Below, in pieces: positions 63,129 through 64,000 of a DNA stretch of 64,000 bases. The position numbers and the translations under genes were made by a program. The notes under the pieces were generated by a model. The model worked only from the letters and a program-made list of their open reading frames with translations. It was not told where the DNA came from and did not search any database. This stretch comes from Cryobacterium sp. HLT2-28 (GTDB lineage: Bacteria; Actinomycetota; Actinomycetes; Actinomycetales; Microbacteriaceae), in assembly GCF_004402495.1 (NCBI RefSeq), contig NZ_SOFH01000012.1, positions 52,170-116,169 on the forward strand, given 5' to 3'. Every line of letters begins with the position of its first letter. Within the stretch, counting starts at the first letter, position 1.

Positions 63129-63150
63129 GCCACCGTGGAGGCCGGCAGCG

Positions 63151-64000
63151 TCAGGCCGGGGCGGACGGCTGCTGCTGCGTGATGCAGTGGATGCCGCCGC
63201 CGCGCGCGAACAGCGGCCGCGCCTCGACCGCGACCACGCTCCGGCCGGGGTAGGCGGCGGCGAGGATCTCCCGTGCGGCCTCGTCGGCGCGTTCCTCGCC
63301 GAAACTGCAGGCGATCACACCCCCGTTCACCACGAGGTGGTTGACGTAGCTGTAGTCCACGAACCCCTCCGAATCGCGCAGCACGGCCGGGGCGGGCAGG
63401 TCGAGGATCGTCCAGGGGGTGCCCGCGGCATCCGTCGACTCGGCGAGTACCCGCCGCAGCTCCCGGCTGACCTGGTAGTCGGGATGCGCCGGGTCGTCCT
63501 GCGAATGCACCAGCAGCGTGCCGGGGGAGGAGATCGCCGCGACGATGTCCACGTGGCCCTGGGTGCCGTAGCGCTCCTGGTCCCGGGTGAGCCCGCGCGG
63601 CAGCCAGACCACGTGGGTGGCCCCGATCGTGCGCGCGAGCTCGGCCTCGACCGCTGCCCGGTCGGCGAGCGGGTTGCGGCCGGGGTCGAGCTGCACGCTC
63701 AGGGTGGCCAGCACCGTGCCCAGCCCGTCGACCTGGATGCCGCCGCCCTCGTTCACGAGCGACGACGGGATGCGGGTGGCCCCCGACAATTCCGAGACCA
63801 GGCGGCCGATCTCGGCGTCCTTGCCCCAGCGCGCCCAGTCCTGGCCGCCCCAGCCGTTGAACGTCCAGTCCACCGCGCCGAGCATGCCGGCGCCGGGCCC
63901 AGCGGCGCCGGGCCTACCCTCGCCGGGCATGCCGGGGCCGGGCCCACCCTCGCCGGGCATGCCGGCGCCGGGCCCAGCGGGGCCGGGCCTACCCTCGCCG
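63151..64000 (-). CDS. agmatine deiminase family protein (partial, 5' end beyond window)
   Basis: C-terminal part of a peptidyl-arginine deiminase / agmatine deiminase fold: VDWTFNGWGGQDWARWGKDA, SSLVNEGGGIQVDGLGTVLA, GTQGHVDIVAAIS (catalytic His), SYVNHLVVNGGVIACSFG, and GGGIHCITQQQPSA with the nucleophile Cys near the end. It hydrolyses agmatine to N-carbamoylputrescine, or arginine-like substrates. Just before the conserved VDWTFNGWG the frame carries a Gly/Pro/Glu/Met repeat (MPGEGGPGPGMPGEGRP) that continues past the window end; relatives have only a short loop here. ATG 63960 lies inside the repeat, so the true start is outside. Confidence 0.85.
   Translation of the reverse strand, partial: GEGRPGPAGPGAGMPGEGGPGPGMPGEGRPGAAGPGAGMLGAVDWTFNGWGGQDWARWGKDAEIGRLVSELSGATRIPSSLVNEGGGIQVDGLGTVLATLSVQLDPGRNPLADRAAVEAELARTIGATHVVWLPRGLTRDQERYGTQGHVDIVAAISSPGTLLVHSQDDPAHPDYQVSRELRRVLAESTDAAGTPWTILDLPAPAVLRDSEGFVDYSYVNHLVVNGGVIACSFGEERADEAAREILAAAYPGRSVVAVEARPLFARGGGIHCITQQQPSAPA
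63884..64000 (-). repeat. in-frame minisatellite in the agmatine deiminase gene
   Basis: Copies of about 30-45 nt built from CCGGGCCCA, GCCGGGCCTACCCTCGCC and GGGCATGCC words. They encode GEGRPGPAGPGAGM-like units and run off the window. Confidence 0.8.

Overview
The window looks like a chromosomal stretch of a high-GC Gram-positive actinobacterium, most likely a member of the Microbacteriaceae. The basis is the very high GC content, frequent GTG/TTG starts, a DUF222/HNH protein, an HelD/HelR-type RNA polymerase recycling factor, a Lys-rich C-terminal tail on topoisomerase I, DUF4397 surface proteins with a class F sortase, an RskA-type anti-sigma factor, a tad/flp locus next to a 6C RNA, and the many small intergenic palindromes. 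There is no rRNA operon, phage, IS element or CRISPR array in the window. Two tRNA genes (Pro-CGG, Thr-CGT) are present.

Layout. 0-7 kb is patchy. It holds a TM-helix membrane protein, a chloroperoxidase-like hydrolase, decayed remnants (a split membrane ORF, a dps C-terminus and a truncated ybdK), an ECF sigma factor with a membrane anti-sigma-like partner, and a Phd-type toxin-antitoxin pair. 7-25 kb carries a DUF222/HNH protein, helD, a HAD phosphatase, an LCP protein, a VanZ protein, a frameshifted LLM monooxygenase, a PadR-DHA2 exporter operon, tRNA-Pro, a class A PBP with a metallophosphoesterase, RidA, an acyltransferase and acs. 25.5-29.5 kb is a 6C small RNA followed by a compact tad locus (tadA, tadB-like, Flp/DUF4244, TadE, TadE-like). 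30-35 kb is topA-tmk-holB plus a secreted S33 peptidase. 36-43.8 kb holds TetR, tRNA-Thr, a Gfo/Idh/MocA oxidoreductase, a membrane GGDEF-EAL protein, dacB, pncA and a hydrolase. 43.8-48 kb is a surface-protein locus: two DUF4397 paralogues (the first frameshifted in its signal peptide), a class F sortase, a SigK-like sigma factor and an RskA-like anti-sigma factor.

48.1-59.1 kb is a homoprotocatechuate (3,4-dihydroxyphenylacetate) meta-cleavage cluster: hpaD, hpaE, a DapA-family lyase, a GntR/FCD regulator, a fused FAH-RraA protein, an MHS-family transporter and an IclR regulator. A succinate-semialdehyde dehydrogenase nearby could take the final product. 59-64 kb has a SpoU methyltransferase, a thiolase-SDR pair and the C-terminal part of an agmatine deiminase running off the window end.

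Two themes run through the window. (1) Short GC-rich tandem repeats occur in gaps and also, in frame, inside proteins; the clearest case is an insertion of about 105 residues in the SDR, with others in agmatine deiminase, HolB, the anti-sigma factor, TadA and the sigma factor tail. (2) Many gaps hold REP-like palindromes in several families, including a 66-nt family present three times. The DUF4397-sortase-sigma locus has a matching two-box promoter motif (GCATCC-N15-CYGGAA) before both surface-protein genes. All functional calls are from reading the sequence and family knowledge; no database search was run.
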